Shown here piece by piece: positions 34,594-42,970 of a DNA stretch of 64,000 nucleotides. Position numbers and translations under genes: made by a program. The DNA is from Chlorobium sp. N1 (GTDB lineage Bacteria; Bacteroidota; Chlorobiia; Chlorobiales; Chlorobiaceae), in contig NZ_SJPA01000003.1 in NCBI RefSeq assembly GCF_004332115.1, positions 124,001 to 188,000 on the forward strand, in the 5' to 3' direction. Numbering within the stretch: the stretch's first letter is position 1; each line of letters begins with the position of its first letter. The notes under the pieces were generated by a model. The model saw only the letters and a list, made by a program, of their open reading frames with translations, did not search any database and was not told the origin of the DNA.

Positions 34594-35637
34594 ATGGATA
34601 CACCCAAACCCGCAGCGGCCGCCGCAGGCATCGACCCGGCAAAACTCAAGCAGCTGAACCTCGCTGTCGACGCCCTTGAAAAGCAGTTCGGAAAGGGTGC
34701 CATCATGCGCCTCGGAGACGACTCCATCATACAGGTCCAGGCAATCTCGACCGGTTCGATGACGCTCGATTTCGCCCTCGGCGTCGGCGGCCTGCCGAGA
34801 GGCCGGGTGACCGAGATCTACGGCCCGGAATCCTCCGGCAAGACCACCCTCGCGCTGCACGTCATCGCCGAGGCCCAGAAGGCCGGAGGCATCGCCGCCA
34901 TCGTCGACGCCGAGCACGCTTTCGATCCCACCTACGCCCGCAAGCTCGGCGTGGACATCAACGCGCTCCTCATCAGCCAGCCCGAGTCGGGCGAGCAGGC
35001 GCTCTCCATCGTCGAGACCCTTGTTCGCAGCGGAGCGGTCGACGTCGTCGTCGTCGACTCCGTGGCCGCGCTCGTGCCGCAGGCCGAGCTCGAGGGCGAG
35101 ATGGGTGACAGCGTCGTCGGCCTCCAGGCCCGGCTCATGAGCCAGGCCCTGCGGAAGCTCACCGGCGCCATCTCCAAGTCGAGCAGCGTCTGCATCTTCA
35201 TCAACCAGCTGCGCGACAAGATCGGCGTCATGTACGGCAGCCCCGAAACCACCACCGGCGGAAAGGCGCTCAAGTTCTACTCCTCGGTCCGGCTCGACAT
35301 CCGCAAGATCGCACAGCTGAAGGACGGCGACGAGATCATCGGCAACCGCACCCGCGTGAAGGTCGTCAAGAACAAGGTCGCCCCTCCCTTCCGCATCGCC
35401 GAGTTCGACATCCTCTACGGCGAGGGTGTTTCGGTCATGGGCGAGCTGATCGACCTGGCCGTGGAGTTCGGCGTGGTCAAGAAGGCCGGATCGTGGTTCA
35501 GCTACGGCTCCGACAAGCTCGGCCAGGGACGCGAGGCCGTCAAGAAGGCGCTGCGCGAAGATGCCGAGCTGTTCGCGAAAGTCCAGTCGCAGGTCCGCGA
35601 CCTCATGCTCGGCAACCCCGAAGCCCTGCAGCCCTGA
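34594..35637 (+). CDS. recA: Recombinase RecA
   Basis: 347 residues. RecA forms ATP-dependent filaments on single-stranded DNA for strand exchange and SOS signalling. Walker [10 protein letters not shown], Walker [11 protein letters not shown], the L2-type [21 protein letters not shown] and the C-terminal domain are all intact. No intein is present. I see no LexA-type operator in the 39-base gap upstream. The gene is followed closely by dus and asd. Confidence 0.99.
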   Translation: MDTPKPAAAAAGIDPAKLKQLNLAVDALEKQFGKGAIMRLGDDSIIQVQAISTGSMTLDFALGVGGLPRGRVTEIYGPESSGKTTLALHVIAEAQKAGGIAAIVDAEHAFDPTYARKLGVDINALLISQPESGEQALSIVETLVRSGAVDVVVVDSVAALVPQAELEGEMGDSVVGLQARLMSQALRKLTGAISKSSSVCIFINQLRDKIGVMYGSPETTTGGKALKFYSSVRLDIRKIAQLKDGDEIIGNRTRVKVVKNKVAPPFRIAEFDILYGEGVSVMGELIDLAVEFGVVKKAGSWFSYGSDKLGQGREAVKKALREDAELFAKVQSQVRDLMLGNPEALQP

Positions 35638-35641
35638 AGCA

Positions 35642-36706
35642 ATGAAGATCGGCGCCCTCGACATCGACCGCCCGGTCATCCTCGCCCCCATGGAGGACGT
35701 GACCGACCGGGCGTTCCGCCAGCTCTGCAAGCGTCACGGGGCCGACATCGTCTATACGGAGTTCGTCAGCGCCGAGGCCCTGCGCCGGGGTATCGAGAAG
35801 ACCATGCGCAAGCTCAAGGCGGACGAGGTCGAGCGGCCGCTGGCGGTGCAGATCTTCGGCAGCACGGTGGAGTCGATGGTCGAGGCGGCCGTGATCGCCG
35901 AAGGGTTCGAGCCCGACTACCTCGACATCAATTTCGGCTGTCCGACGAAGAAGGTCGCCGGCAAGGGCGCCGGCGCCGCGCTTCTCAGGGAGCCCGAAAA
36001 GATGGCTGCCATCGCCGAGGCGGTGGTGAAGGCGGTCCGGCTGCCGGTGACGGCAAAGACCCGGATCGGCTGGGACCACGACTCCATCAACATCCTCGAT
36101 GTGCTCCGCCGCCTGGAGGACGCCGGCATCCGCGCGCTCGCCCTGCACGGCAGGACCCGCAGCGACATGTACAAGGGGAAGGCGGACTGGGGTTGGATCG
36201 CCGAGGCAAAGCGCCATGCCCGCATCCCGCTCATCGCCAACGGTGATGTGTGGAGCCCGGAAGACGGCGTGAGGATGTTTGAGGAAACCGGAGCCGACGG
36301 CATCATGATCGGGCGGGGCTCGATCGGCAACCCCTTCATCTTCAATGCGACGAAGCATCTCCTGCGGACCGGCACGCCTCCTCCGCCCCCGGGGTTCCGG
36401 GAGCGCATCGGGGCGGCCGTCGAGCATCTCGAGCTTTCGGTGGCGTTCAAGGGGGAGAAGTACGGCTCGCTCGAGATGCGCCGCCACTACGCGACCTACC
36501 TGAAAGGGCTGCCGAAGGTGTCGGTGGTGCGCAACAAGCTGGTGCGCGAAGAGGACTGGCGCGTGGTCCGCTCCATCCTTCTCGACTACCGCCTGGAGTG
36601 CGAAGGCTATGAACGGGAGGGGAGGATCCGCGAGCACGCGGAGTACCTCAACGACCATTCCGATAAACTTGTGTTGAACTACAAAGCATCGAACAAAACC
36701 ATATGA
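35642..36706 (+). CDS. dus: tRNA-dihydrouridine synthase
   Basis: 354 residues from MKIGALDIDR. This FMN enzyme reduces uridines to dihydrouridine in tRNA D-loops. The signature LAPMEDVTDRAFR and the catalytic-cysteine motif NFGCPTKKV are present, as are RTRSDMYKG and the FMN-binding GDVWSPED and GIMIGRGSIGNPF. It resembles the DusB subgroup. The start lies 4 bases after the recA stop and the end overlaps asd by 4 bases (ATGA), so the three genes are translationally linked. Confidence 0.93.
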   Translation: MKIGALDIDRPVILAPMEDVTDRAFRQLCKRHGADIVYTEFVSAEALRRGIEKTMRKLKADEVERPLAVQIFGSTVESMVEAAVIAEGFEPDYLDINFGCPTKKVAGKGAGAALLREPEKMAAIAEAVVKAVRLPVTAKTRIGWDHDSINILDVLRRLEDAGIRALALHGRTRSDMYKGKADWGWIAEAKRHARIPLIANGDVWSPEDGVRMFEETGADGIMIGRGSIGNPFIFNATKHLLRTGTPPPPPGFRERIGAAVEHLELSVAFKGEKYGSLEMRRHYATYLKGLPKVSVVRNKLVREEDWRVVRSILLDYRLECEGYEREGRIREHAEYLNDHSDKLVLNYKASNKTI

Positions 36707-37725
36707 GCAGTTCCCAGAAACCCTGCCGTGTCGCCATCCTCGGCGCGACCGGCCTCGTCGGCCGCACCATGCTGCAGGTCCTCGAAGAGCGTAACTTCCC
36801 TGCAACCGAGATCGTCCCGCTCGCCTCACGGCGCAGCGCCGGCCAGACGGTCACCTTCCAGGGCAGGGAGTTCGTGATCCGCGAACCTTCCGCCGAGGCC
36901 TTCCGCGGGGTCGATATCGCGCTCTTCTCTGCCGGCGCCTCGGCGAGCCGCGAGTGGGCGCCGGTGGCGGCGGCCGAGGGCGCCGTCGTCATCGACAACT
37001 CGTCGGCCTACAGGATGGAGGAGGGGGTTCCGCTCGTCGTCCCGGAGGTGAACCCGGAGGCGATCTTCCGGCTCGACGGCACGGCGGAGAAGATCATCGC
37101 CAACCCCAACTGCTCGACCATCCAGATGGTCGTCGTCCTCAAGCCGCTGATGGAGCGCTACGGCCTGCGCCGCGTGATCGTTTCCACCTACCAGTCGGTC
37201 ACCGGCAAGGGCAAGGCCGGCCGCGACGCGCTCGAGAGCGAGCTGGCCGGCGAGAGGCAGGAGGAGTTCACGCACTTCCACCAGATCGCCTTCAATGCCG
37301 TTCCGCAGATCGACGTCTTCACCGACAACGGCTATACGAAGGAGGAGATGAAGATGGTCAACGAGACGCGCAAGATCATGGGCGACCCGTCGCTCAGCGT
37401 TTCGCCGACCACCGTGCGCATCCCGGTCTACGGCGGCCACGGCGAGTCGCTGAACATCGAGCTGGAAAAAGGGTTCGATATCGGGGAGGTCAAGGCGCTG
37501 CTCGCAGGCTCGCCCGGCATCGTCCTGCAGGACGATCCTTCCGCGCGCGTCTACCCCATGCCGCTGACCTCGTATGAGAAGGACGAGGTGTTCGTCGGAC
37601 GTATCCGGCCCGACTACTGGCACCCCAACACGCTCAACCTCTGGATCGTCGCCGACAATCTCCGCAAGGGCGCGGCCACCAACGCCGTGCAGATCGCCGA
37701 GGTGGTGCTGGCGGGAAAACCCTGA
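36703..37725 (+). CDS. asd: Aspartate-semialdehyde dehydrogenase
   Basis: 340 residues. Asd reduces aspartyl phosphate to aspartate semialdehyde, feeding lysine, diaminopimelate, threonine and methionine synthesis. The Rossmann GATGLVG motif, the catalytic cysteine in NPNCSTIQ (about C137) and VYGGHGESLNI near the catalytic histidine are intact. It overlaps dus by 4 bases. The product's role is central housekeeping; nothing odd seen. Confidence 0.97.
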   Translation: MSSSQKPCRVAILGATGLVGRTMLQVLEERNFPATEIVPLASRRSAGQTVTFQGREFVIREPSAEAFRGVDIALFSAGASASREWAPVAAAEGAVVIDNSSAYRMEEGVPLVVPEVNPEAIFRLDGTAEKIIANPNCSTIQMVVVLKPLMERYGLRRVIVSTYQSVTGKGKAGRDALESELAGERQEEFTHFHQIAFNAVPQIDVFTDNGYTKEEMKMVNETRKIMGDPSLSVSPTTVRIPVYGGHGESLNIELEKGFDIGEVKALLAGSPGIVLQDDPSARVYPMPLTSYEKDEVFVGRIRPDYWHPNTLNLWIVADNLRKGAATNAVQIAEVVLAGKP

Positions 37726-37726
37726 G

Positions 37727-38584
37727 TCAGCCGAGCGCCTGGATCGCCGTCATGATGGCGACGAGGGCGGAGGGTGAGGAGGCGACGCTCTTCGACATGC
37801 CGCTGACGGAGATGGTCGGCGGCAGCGCCTGGGCGGTGGGTTCGAAGCCGCTTTCGTGCTTGATCAGCTCCCGCATCGCCCGGTCGGCAAGCTCTCCCCT
37901 CAGCTGCACCGGCGTGCCGGCCGGAAGACCGGCTTCGCTCAGCTCCCGCAGGGCGAAATAGCGGCTTTCGTCACGGTTCCGCACCTGGCGGTGCGAGAAA
38001 TGTTCGACGGCGCCGCCACTGGCCACGAGCAGCAGCAGGTGGCCGCTCTCGAGCTCGAGCAGCACCGTAGGCTCCGCACTCAACTTCGACATGCCGACCG
38101 CCGTTTTCACGGGAGTGCTCTCCAGGCTGAGGCCATGCCGCTCCTCGAAGGCCCGGGCAATGCTTCCTCGCGCGGCTTCCGGCCAGAACACGAGCAGCTT
38201 CCGCTCGTGCGCCCCCTCCTCCGCCTCTGTCGTGAACGGGAGGATGTCGCAGCGGTAGCGGTCCGGTTCGCTGAGGAAGTAGGACGCCTCGAGCCGGCTG
38301 CAGCCCGCGCACTCTTCGGCTGTCGCCCCGGCAGGGAAGAGAGCCGGAAGCGGATGGTAGGTGTCGTAAGCGACGGTGAGGGCGAGGGGTTCGCCAGCCC
38401 ATTTGGCGGCATGCGCCGCAAGGCGCTTCAGCGTCCGCTGTCCCTTCGGCGAGGTGAGCTCCCTGAACCCGGCCGGAACGGTGCGGCACCCGCTGAGGAT
38501 GAAGCCGTCACCGCCGCTCGTCTTGAGCCGCACGACGCTGCTTTCGAGGGCGTCTACCGCGCAGGCCACCATGCTTCTGCTCAT
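37727..38584 (-). CDS. Unrecognised 285-residue cytosolic protein, overlaps HhH gene
   Basis: No signal peptide, transmembrane helix or known motif is evident. The sequence has alternating hydrophobic strands and recurring features such as VACAVDALESSVVRL, LTVAYDTYHPLP and VLLELESGHLLLL. These recall a degenerate actin/hexokinase-like fold of the PilM/GspL or DUF3822 kind, but without a clear phosphate loop. An ECAGC pair is present. It overlaps the upstream membrane-anchored HhH gene by 4 bases (ATGA), so the two are probably made together. The fold suggestion is weak inference; function unknown. Confidence 0.6.
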   Translation of the reverse strand: MSRSMVACAVDALESSVVRLKTSGGDGFILSGCRTVPAGFRELTSPKGQRTLKRLAAHAAKWAGEPLALTVAYDTYHPLPALFPAGATAEECAGCSRLEASYFLSEPDRYRCDILPFTTEAEEGAHERKLLVFWPEAARGSIARAFEERHGLSLESTPVKTAVGMSKLSAEPTVLLELESGHLLLLVASGGAVEHFSHRQVRNRDESRYFALRELSEAGLPAGTPVQLRGELADRAMRELIKHESGFEPTAQALPPTISVSGMSKSVASSPSALVAIMTAIQALG

Positions 38585-39093
38585 TGTTCGAGTATCAGGT
38601 GCTTTTTGAGGATTTCGAGTTTCTTCGTTCCTATGCCTTTCACTTCGAGAAGCTTCTCATAGGAGTCGACGCTTCCTCCATGCTTCTCCCTGAAGTCGAT
38701 AAGCCGCCTTGCCATGACCGGGCCGACGCCCGGGATCTGCTGCAGTTCCTCGAAGGTGGCGCTCCGGAACGGAACGGTTCCGGTGAAGGGTTTTTTCGCA
38801 CTTCTCCGCGCCGTTTTGACGAAGCCGCCGGCATCCTTTTCGAGGGCCATGCTCTCCCGTACGGCTTCCTCCACGCGGCCCTCTTCCAGCAGGGCGAGCT
38901 TGAGCAGGCTGTCGGCCTCCGCATCGCTGAAAACTGCGCTTTCGGCCCGCTGCCGGGCGTCGCTTTCGAGCTCCACGGCGTGCATCTGGCGGAGGACGCC
39001 GCCGAGCACGAGGAACGCGAGCAGGGTGGATACCATGAGGACTTCCGCCCTGGTCAGGCTGAGTTTTTCCGATAGTTTGTCAACAACGTGCAT
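38581..39093 (-). CDS. Membrane-anchored ComEA-like helix-hairpin-helix protein
   Basis: 170 residues. One transmembrane helix near residues 18-37 anchors the protein; a linker with an Ala/Glu-rich helix follows. The C-terminal ~65 residues form a double helix-hairpin-helix (ATFEELQQIPGVGPVMARRLIDFR and LLEVKGIGTKKLEIL). This is the layout of ComEA-type DNA-binding proteins used in natural transformation. The helical spacer is longer than in minimal HhH proteins. The gene overlaps the unrecognised 285-residue gene. A DNA-uptake role is plausible but not shown by neighbours such as comEC. Confidence 0.8.
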   Translation of the reverse strand: MHVVDKLSEKLSLTRAEVLMVSTLLAFLVLGGVLRQMHAVELESDARQRAESAVFSDAEADSLLKLALLEEGRVEEAVRESMALEKDAGGFVKTARRSAKKPFTGTVPFRSATFEELQQIPGVGPVMARRLIDFREKHGGSVDSYEKLLEVKGIGTKKLEILKKHLILEQ

Positions 39094-39129
39094 GCCGGCG
39101 GGGGTTGGTCTGTTCCAAGATACGAAGAT

Positions 39130-40248
39130 TCAGCGAAAGACTCGCTTTACGCGTCCGGAGACGGCGCAGAGGAGCTCGTAGCTGATGGTGCCTGCGCGAT
39201 CGGCGAGCTGGTCGACGCTCATGCCGCCGGCCCCGAAAAGTACGGCCCGGTCTCCGATCCTGACGTCGCTTTCTTCTCCGAGGTCGACCATGATCTGGTC
39301 CATCGTGACGGTGCCGACCTGCGGGTAGGGCCGGCCGTTGATGGCGACGGTTCCCCTGCCGGAGAGCGCGCGGTGGTAGCCGTCGGCGTATCCTGCCGCA
39401 ATGGTGGCGATCCGGCGCGTGCCGGGGGCGCTCCAGGTGCGTCCGTAGCTGATGGTGGTGCCGGCCCGGACGGTTTTCAGGAAGACCACCCTCGCCTCGA
39501 GCTGCATGACCGGGCGGAGACCGAGCGTCTCCTCGCTTTCCGCGGAGGGTCGGGCCCCGTAGAGGAGGATGCCGGGGCGGACCATGTCGAGGGTGGCCCC
39601 GGGCTCCGATAGGATGGCTCCGCTGTTGGCCGCGTGCTTCAGGACCGTGCGTCCGGAGGCGTGCTCGTACTCCCGGCAGAACGCCGTGAAGGCTTCGAGC
39701 TGGCGGCGGGTGAAGGCCCGCTCGCCGGTGCTGTCGGCGAAGTGGGTGTAGATGCCCCGGAGCTCCACGTGCGGGCAGCGGGGGAGTTCGCAAAGCACCT
39801 GCAGCGCCTCTTCGGGCGGCAGGCCGAGCCGGCCCATCCCGGTGTCCACCTTGAGCTGCACGCCGATGGTCCTGCCGGCGGCCGATGCGCTCTCTTCGGC
39901 TGCCCGGAGGTTCGAGATGCCGCAGAGGGTCATTTCGATATCGTGCTCCAGGTAGTGCGGGATCTGCGAGGGCAGCGGCGAGGAGAAGGCGAGGACGGAG
40001 GCGGAGGGCTCGAGTCCGCCGCCCCTGCGGAGCTCCAGGGCTTCGCGGATGTTGGCCACCCCGAAGTGGCTGACGCCCTCTTCCTCAAGCGCGCGCGCGA
40101 CCTCCGTGGCGCCGTGGCCGTAAGCGTTGGCTTTCACGACGGCCATGAGCGGCACGCCGGCCTTCTTCCGGACGAGGCGCGCGTTGTGGCGAAGGTTCGC
40201 AAGCGAAATGACCGCTTCAGCCATGGGCTCGGGTGTGTCGGGGTGCAT
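39130..40248 (-). CDS. alr: Alanine racemase
   Basis: 372 residues. This PLP enzyme makes D-alanine for peptidoglycan. The PLP lysine is in VVKANAYGHG (about K39) and the second catalytic residue, a tyrosine, lies in AAGYADGYHR. The C-terminal beta-domain has TMDQIMVDLG. Complete and of usual length. It is divergent from the CBS-like gene across a 262-base region that must hold both promoters; a TTGATA / TTGCAA-rich AT tract near 40270-40320 may belong to alr. Confidence 0.96.
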   Translation of the reverse strand: MHPDTPEPMAEAVISLANLRHNARLVRKKAGVPLMAVVKANAYGHGATEVARALEEEGVSHFGVANIREALELRRGGGLEPSASVLAFSSPLPSQIPHYLEHDIEMTLCGISNLRAAEESASAAGRTIGVQLKVDTGMGRLGLPPEEALQVLCELPRCPHVELRGIYTHFADSTGERAFTRRQLEAFTAFCREYEHASGRTVLKHAANSGAILSEPGATLDMVRPGILLYGARPSAESEETLGLRPVMQLEARVVFLKTVRAGTTISYGRTWSAPGTRRIATIAAGYADGYHRALSGRGTVAINGRPYPQVGTVTMDQIMVDLGEESDVRIGDRAVLFGAGGMSVDQLADRAGTISYELLCAVSGRVKRVFR

Positions 40249-40510
40249 TGGCGTCGGGCGCTCTCTAGGGGTTGACGGATTTTTTGCAAGGTATCAAAAA
40301 TAATGCGGATTTTCACCGGTACGGCAGGCCGTCGCACGATCCGTCGCCGCAGAAAAAGGAATAATTTGACTACCTTGAATGCATCCGGCGGCGCTTTTTC
40401 CCGCCGGGCGGAGGGTTCGTCCGGGGGTTTTGTGTATTTTCCCCTGAATCCCGCGGGGAGGCCGTTGTGCCGCTCCCGCATCCACCACTGCCGACAGCTT
40501 AGATATTACA

Positions 40511-41884
40511 ATGGCCAACAACGATATTCTCGGACTCAAGATCCAGACCCCGACGGTGCTCCTCAGCCAGATGCCCCGCCAGATGCAGGCGAAGGTGATG
40601 GCCAAGCTCGAGTACCTGAACCCCGCCTGTTCCCACTATTACCGGGTGGCGGCGGCAGTGGTGCGCGACGCCGAGGAACGCCGGCTCATCCATCCCGGCA
40701 TGACACTCGTCGACTGGACCTACGGCAACAGCGGCATCGCCCTGGCCATGGCGGCCGCCAGCCGCGGCTACAAGGTTCTCCTGGCAGCTCCTGACAAGAT
40801 TTCGCGCGAGAAGCAGGACGTGCTCCGCGCCATCGGGGCCGAACTGGTCATCACCCCGTCCGATGCGCTGCCGGGCGAGGCCCGCAGCTGCATGAACGTG
40901 GCCGAGAGCCTTGTGCGCAACCTCCCGAACGCCTTTTTCGCCGGCATGTACGATCACCCGATGAACGTCGAGGTGCACCGCGAGGCGACCGGACCGGAGA
41001 TCTTCGAGCAGACCGACGGGACGGTCACCCACGTGTTCGTGCCGATGAGCTCGGCCGCCATGGTCTCCGGCGTCGGCCGCGCGCTCAAGGCCCTGAACCC
41101 CGCCATCCGGGTAATCGGGGTCGAGCCTCTGGGCTCGGTGTTCAAAGGGCTCCTGGAGAAGGGCGAGCCCGGCGTTCCGGCCTATTCCGAACTCGAGGAG
41201 ATCGGCGCGCAGAAGGTTCCCGCCTGCTGGGACCCTTCGCAGATCGACGAGGTGGTGCAGGTCTCCGACGAGGACGCCCTGAACTGCGGCCGGGAGCTGC
41301 TGCGCACCGAGGCGGTCTTTGCCGGCAGCGCTTCCGGAGCGGTCATGTTCGCCGCCCTTTCGGCAGCCGCAACTCTCGGTTCCGATGCCACCGTCGTCGC
41401 ACTGCTCAGCGACTTCGGCGGCTACAGCCTCAGCAAGATGTATCGTGACGAGTGGATGAAGAGCCGCAGGCTCTACCGCCGCCAGAAGTCCCCCCTTGAG
41501 CAGCTTACCGCTGAGGACATCCTCCGGCTGAAGGCACACCGCGACCTGATCGTGGCCTATCCCGAGAACACCCTTGCCGAGGTGTTCGAGATGATGAAGC
41601 AGAACGACGTCTCCCAGCTGCCGATCGTCTCCTACAACGCCCCCATCGGGAGCATCAGCGAAAACCGCATCCTCTCCATTCTCATCGAGAACGACGAGGC
41701 GATGAATTCGAAGGTCCTGGGCTTCATGGAGCCCCCCTTTCCGGTCTGCCAGCCGGACGCCGCCATTTCGGAGCTCTCGGAAAAACTCCAGCAGAACGCC
41801 TCGGGCGTGCTTATCAGCATGCTCGACGGCAATTTGCAACTCCTTACCAAATCGGACCTTATCGACGCGCTTACGCATAAGTGA
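40511..41884 (+). CDS. Cystathionine-beta-synthase-like protein lacking the PLP site, with CBS-domain pair
   Basis: 457 residues. Residues about 10-320 follow the CBS/cysteine-synthase fold (KLEYLNP, MTLVDWTYGNSG, VLRAIGAELV, GVEPLGS). Key sites are changed: the PLP motif SVKDR is SHYYR (41-45), so the lysine is gone; TSGNTG is TYGNSG (70-75); and the phosphate loop GTGGTITG is MSSAAMVSG (179-187). Residues about 335-457 form two CBS domains, which usually bind adenosyl ligands. It should therefore not catalyse PLP chemistry. I infer a ligand-sensing or partner-regulating pseudoenzyme. The frame is intact and codon use is normal, so it is not a decaying gene. Confidence 0.85.
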   Translation: MANNDILGLKIQTPTVLLSQMPRQMQAKVMAKLEYLNPACSHYYRVAAAVVRDAEERRLIHPGMTLVDWTYGNSGIALAMAAASRGYKVLLAAPDKISREKQDVLRAIGAELVITPSDALPGEARSCMNVAESLVRNLPNAFFAGMYDHPMNVEVHREATGPEIFEQTDGTVTHVFVPMSSAAMVSGVGRALKALNPAIRVIGVEPLGSVFKGLLEKGEPGVPAYSELEEIGAQKVPACWDPSQIDEVVQVSDEDALNCGRELLRTEAVFAGSASGAVMFAALSAAATLGSDATVVALLSDFGGYSLSKMYRDEWMKSRRLYRRQKSPLEQLTAEDILRLKAHRDLIVAYPENTLAEVFEMMKQNDVSQLPIVSYNAPIGSISENRILSILIENDEAMNSKVLGFMEPPFPVCQPDAAISELSEKLQQNASGVLISMLDGNLQLLTKSDLIDALTHK

Positions 41885-41995
41885 GGACGAAGGGAATTAT
41901 GGGGTTGTTTTTTTGGCCGTATTTACTTAATTAGGCAGTCCTGCGCTTCTCCGGTCACCGCCCGGCCAGTTCCGGCCGCTGCGCCTCCGGATACC

Positions 41996-42652
41996 ATGCC
42001 GGCAGAGGTTCCGGCTGCGACGGAGTTCCACTCTGCTGTTCAGTCCACGGCGCAACAACGCAGCAAGATGTTTCATGCAATGAAGGTCGAGTCCAGAAAG
42101 AGACAGTTCATATTGGACGGGAAGATCAAGCCCGGGTACTGCGACGGGTGCGGCCAGGTGACCGAGAAGGCCTTCGTCGGCGAATGGATGCCGAGCGACA
42201 AGCCGAGGGAGGACGATCCCCTGCTTCCGCCGCCGCCGAAAAAGGGCCGGGAAGGGAAGAAGAAAAAGACGGTGGTCGAGGAGACTCCGGTGCCTGCCGC
42301 AGAGAACCAGTACTGGATCCGCTGCATGCAGTGCAACCAGGTGCATCTCCTGCAGGAATGGCAGATCCAGATCGACCGCGAACTGAGTCCCGACGAACTG
42401 AAGGCGGAGGAGTGCCAGGTGTACTCCCCGCACGGCATTTACGCCACGGGCGACGCGCTCTACCACAAGGCGCTTGACGAGGTGGGCGTGGTCCGTGAAA
42501 AACAGGCGACCGGAAGCGGTTCCTATGTCATTATTGTTGAATTCTGTAAGAGCGGAAAGAAGCAGCTTCTCGAAAACGTGCAGCTGACCCCTGCCAGGGA
42601 GAAGAGCTCTGAAAGCATTACGGATATAATCAAGACGAAATTACGGCGGTAA
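41996..42652 (+). CDS. Zinc-ribbon protein of unknown function upstream of rpsU
   Basis: Up to 218 residues. Two CxxC pairs (CDGC near 49 and CMQC near 108) could bind one zinc, separated by a Pro/Lys-rich insert. The C-terminal part (VYSPHGIYATGDALYHKALDEVG) reads like a small beta-barrel of the CarD/KOW type. The start is uncertain: ATG at 41996, 42068 (MFHAMKV) and 42080 (MKVESRK) are all possible and none has a good ribosome-binding site. It precedes rpsU by 32 bases. A transcription- or ribosome-linked role is a guess from context. Confidence 0.6.
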   Translation: MPAEVPAATEFHSAVQSTAQQRSKMFHAMKVESRKRQFILDGKIKPGYCDGCGQVTEKAFVGEWMPSDKPREDDPLLPPPPKKGREGKKKKTVVEETPVPAAENQYWIRCMQCNQVHLLQEWQIQIDRELSPDELKAEECQVYSPHGIYATGDALYHKALDEVGVVREKQATGSGSYVIIVEFCKSGKKQLLENVQLTPAREKSSESITDIIKTKLRR

Positions 42653-42684
42653 GAGTCCGCCAACGAGCAAGGGGGTGAATTTCA

Positions 42685-42882
42685 TTGGTCAGTGTGCAGA
42701 TGAACGATAACGAATCCATCGACAAGATGCTGAAGCGCTTCAAGAAGAAGTATGAGCGCGCAGGTGTCCTGAAGGAGTTTCGCAAAAACGCATACTTTGT
42801 CAAGCCTTCGATCGACGGCCGCCTGAAACGGTCTCGCAGCAAGCGCCGCGCGCAGCGTGCGAACGAGGAACGCAACTCGTGA
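42685..42882 (+). CDS. rpsU: 30S ribosomal protein S21
   Basis: 65 residues. S21 helps mRNA engagement on the small subunit. The [21 protein letters not shown] core and the very basic [10 protein letters not shown] tail are typical. Start is a TTG encoding MVSVQ, supported by AAGGGGGTGA 9 bases upstream; the in-frame ATG five codons later has no such site. A strong terminator follows. Confidence 0.96.
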   Translation: MVSVQMNDNESIDKMLKRFKKKYERAGVLKEFRKNAYFVKPSIDGRLKRSRSKRRAQRANEERNS

Positions 42883-42909
42883 TTCGAAGCCTGTCAAAGG
42901 CATAGCTCA

Positions 42910-42944
42910 AAGCAGCTCCTCACAAGGGGGGCTGCTTTTTTTTT
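42910..42944 (+). terminator. Terminator downstream of rpsU
   Basis: AAGCAGCTCC-TCACAA-GGGGGGCTGCTT followed by a run of T residues (to 42944). Strong intrinsic terminator separating rpsU from aroA. Confidence 0.92.
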
Positions 42945-42970
42945 CGCCACCGTCAATTCCACCCAGATCC

